In this document: positions 45,253 through 46,644 of the stretch, in pieces
Layout of the letters: each line of letters begins with the position of its first letter
Numbering within the stretch: position 1 is the stretch's first letter
DNA from: Dehalococcoidia bacterium
GTDB lineage: Bacteria > Chloroflexota > Dehalococcoidia > SHYB01
NCBI GenBank assembly: GCA_009693015.1
Contig: SHYB01000015.1
Coordinates: 1 to 46,644 of the forward strand
DNA length: 46,644 bases
Reading direction: 5' to 3'
Translations under genes and position numbers: made by a program
Notes under the pieces: model-generated
What the model saw: only the letters and a program-made list of their open reading frames with translations
The model's database searches: none
What the model was told of the DNA's origin: nothing

Positions 45253-46644
45253 GTGTCTATGAAGTATTCGGTTCGTTCCACGCGGAAATTTTCCGCCCGG
45301 CCCCACGGCACTAGCCGTCCCGCAACCTCCGGCGAAACTCGCCACCAGCCCGCTTTCTCCAATCACCCGGGCCCCAACCGAGATGGCCGTCGCGAGACGT
45401 ACCAGGAGGACATGGGCATCGCCGCCGCGCCGGAGGGCTTGTCTGCGCCCGCCGTGCGTGAGGCCCCGACGCCCGTGCCCACCAACGGCGCGACGTCGTT
45501 CGATGCGTTCCCGCTTTCACAGGAGACGCAGGCGTGCCTGGCCAAGATGGGGATGAAGGTGCCCACGCCGATCCAGGCGCAGGCGATCCCGCTGCTGCTG
45601 GAAGGCCGCGATATGATCGGCCAGGCGCGTACAGGATCGGGCAAGACGCTGGCGTTCGCCATTCCGATGGTGGAGCGCTGCGACGCGAAGGCGCGCGGGG
45701 TGCAGGCGCTGGTGCTTGTGCCGACGCGAGAGCTGGCGTTGCAGGTGGGCGGTGTGGTGGCCACGCTGGCGAGCGCGCGCCGCCTGCGCACGGCGCTGGT
45801 GTTCGGAGGCAGGTCGCTGTTTGGGGACCGGCAGACGCTATCGCGCGGGCCGCATATCGTGATCGCCACGCCGGGACGGTTGCTGGATCATATCCGGCAG
45901 GGCAACATCAATCTGCAGGGGGTCACGCTGGCGGTTCTGGACGAGGGCGACCAGATGCTGGACCAGGGCTTCGCGCCGGACGTGGAGCGCATCCTGTCCC
46001 AGACGCCCAAGCAACGGCAGACGGTACTCTTTTCGGCGACGATGCCCGTGGCGATCCGTGGCATCGCGGCGCGGCATTTGCGCAACCCGCTGATCATTCG
46101 CACGGACACCGAGCTTGAAGCGCCGGCGGAGATCGAGCATATGGTGTATCGCATGGACCCCACGCAGAAGTTCGATGCGCTGCGCCAGCTTTTGGACGAC
46201 CGTCCCGAGGGGACGACGCTGGTGTTCGGCCGCACGAAGCACGGGGTGAAGAAGCTGGCGGGACGGCTGCTGGCGCTGGGCTATCCCGTGGCGGCGATTC
46301 AGGGCAACCTGAGCCAGAGCCAGCGTGAACGGGTGATGGCCGATTTCCGCGCGGGGCGCGTGGAGATTCTGCTGGCAACGAACATCGCGGCGCGTGGGAT
46401 TGACGTGGTGTCCATCGCACAGGTGATCAATTACGAGTTGCCGGAGACGGCGGAGCTGTTTACGCATCGCGTGGGCCGCACGGGGCGCATGGGGCGCCAG
46501 GGCGAGGCGATCACGCTGATCACCAGCGAGGATTCGCGGCAGTGGCGGATGATCGAGCGGGCGCTGGGGAAGACGCTGCCCACGAAGATGTGGGCCGCGC
46601 CTGCGCCGTCAGCACAGCGGCCGGCGCAGGCACAGCGGCCGGCG
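45253..46644 (+). CDS. DEAD-box-type RNA helicase with a DEGD motif, truncated by the window end
   Basis: At least 464 codons, open at the window end. After about 75 low-complexity residues comes the helicase core: Q motif MKVPTPIQAQAIP, motif I ARTGSGKT, Ia PTRELALQV, Ib TPGRLLDH, II as LDEGDQML, III SATMP, then ILLATNIAARGID and HRVGRTGRMGR. Motif II is DEGD (gac gag ggc gac) instead of DEAD. The core matches RhlE/CsdA-type helicases that remodel RNA in ribosome assembly or cold adaptation. The last visible residues are a Gln/Pro/Ala repeat (AQRPAQAQRPA). GTG 45253 has TAGGAG about nine bases upstream; ATG 45259 is an alternative. Confidence 0.92.
   Translation, partial: MSMKYSVRSTRKFSARPHGTSRPATSGETRHQPAFSNHPGPNRDGRRETYQEDMGIAAAPEGLSAPAVREAPTPVPTNGATSFDAFPLSQETQACLAKMGMKVPTPIQAQAIPLLLEGRDMIGQARTGSGKTLAFAIPMVERCDAKARGVQALVLVPTRELALQVGGVVATLASARRLRTALVFGGRSLFGDRQTLSRGPHIVIATPGRLLDHIRQGNINLQGVTLAVLDEGDQMLDQGFAPDVERILSQTPKQRQTVLFSATMPVAIRGIAARHLRNPLIIRTDTELEAPAEIEHMVYRMDPTQKFDALRQLLDDRPEGTTLVFGRTKHGVKKLAGRLLALGYPVAAIQGNLSQSQRERVMADFRAGRVEILLATNIAARGIDVVSIAQVINYELPETAELFTHRVGRTGRMGRQGEAITLITSEDSRQWRMIERALGKTLPTKMWAAPAPSAQRPAQAQRPA

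Noticed and set aside
1-46644. Search for phage, integrase, transposase, toxin-antitoxin or defence genes.
   Set aside because: No protein in the window shows such motifs; the mobile signals are limited to small non-coding repeats.

Overview
The window is about 46.6 kb of very GC-rich bacterial chromosome, densely coded on both strands, with no rRNA, tRNA, CRISPR array, insertion sequence or phage gene that I can see. Two luciferase-like F420/flavin monooxygenases, a thiolase-like/DUF35 pair, several SDRs and enoyl-CoA hydratases, a DUF3090 protein and a PimA-type mannosyltransferase beside a CDP-alcohol phosphatidyltransferase point to Chloroflexota, most like Dehalococcoidia or SAR202-type lineages. 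This is inference from gene content, not from a marker phylogeny.

Layout. 1-3300: a promoter with an upstream palindrome, an LLM-class oxidoreductase, a bidirectional terminator and a convergent peptide-type ABC binding lipoprotein. 3.6-11.8 kb: a long co-directional catabolic run with SDR, SnoaL-like protein, SCP2-like protein, a thiolase-like protein lacking the usual cysteine, a DUF35 zinc-ribbon partner, two more SDRs, enoyl-CoA hydratase and amidohydrolase. It is interrupted by a broken stress/repair locus: an endonuclease V head joined to a LemA tail, then a frameshifted htpX. 11.8-14.3 kb (minus): TlpA-like thioredoxin, CcdA and a membrane-anchored BNR propeller, probably for thiol redox or cytochrome c maturation. 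14.3-18.9 kb: crotonase, MFS transporter, DUF3090 and acyl-CoA dehydrogenase. 19.2-22.6 kb (minus): pstC-pstA-pstB-phoU behind a four-unit 11-bp repeat operator of Pho-box type. 22.9-27.2 kb: DUF1015, an unknown membrane protein, alpha/beta hydrolase, SDR and a stand-alone Lrp ligand-binding domain. 27.3-30.4 kb: thrS, then infC-rpmI-rplT. 30.5-34.7 kb: DtxR-type regulator and a ferric-type ABC permease and ATPase. 34.7-41.6 kb (minus): phosphatidylinositol-phosphate-synthase-like enzyme with PimA-like transferase, then the classical nusA-ylxR-infB-rbfA-truB operon. 41.7-46.6 kb: a LuxR-type protein, a second LLM oxidoreductase, a FlK-like thioesterase, ruvB and a DEAD-box-type helicase that runs off the window.

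The most notable points are: (i) the in-frame endonuclease V/LemA chimera; (ii) infC apparently starting at AUA; (iii) a dispersed repeat of about 70 bp in at least six copies, one lying inside the MFS reading frame; (iv) the Pho-type operator; (v) a cysteine-less thiolase plus DUF35 cluster that recalls Ltp2-type steroid side-chain aldolases; (vi) an SDR without its catalytic tyrosine and a helicase with DEGD in place of DEAD; and (vii) apparently leaderless starts for thrS and a LuxR-type gene. Promoters repeatedly look like sigma-70 sites, either TTGACR-17/18-TANANT or an extended TGnTATAMT without a good -35.
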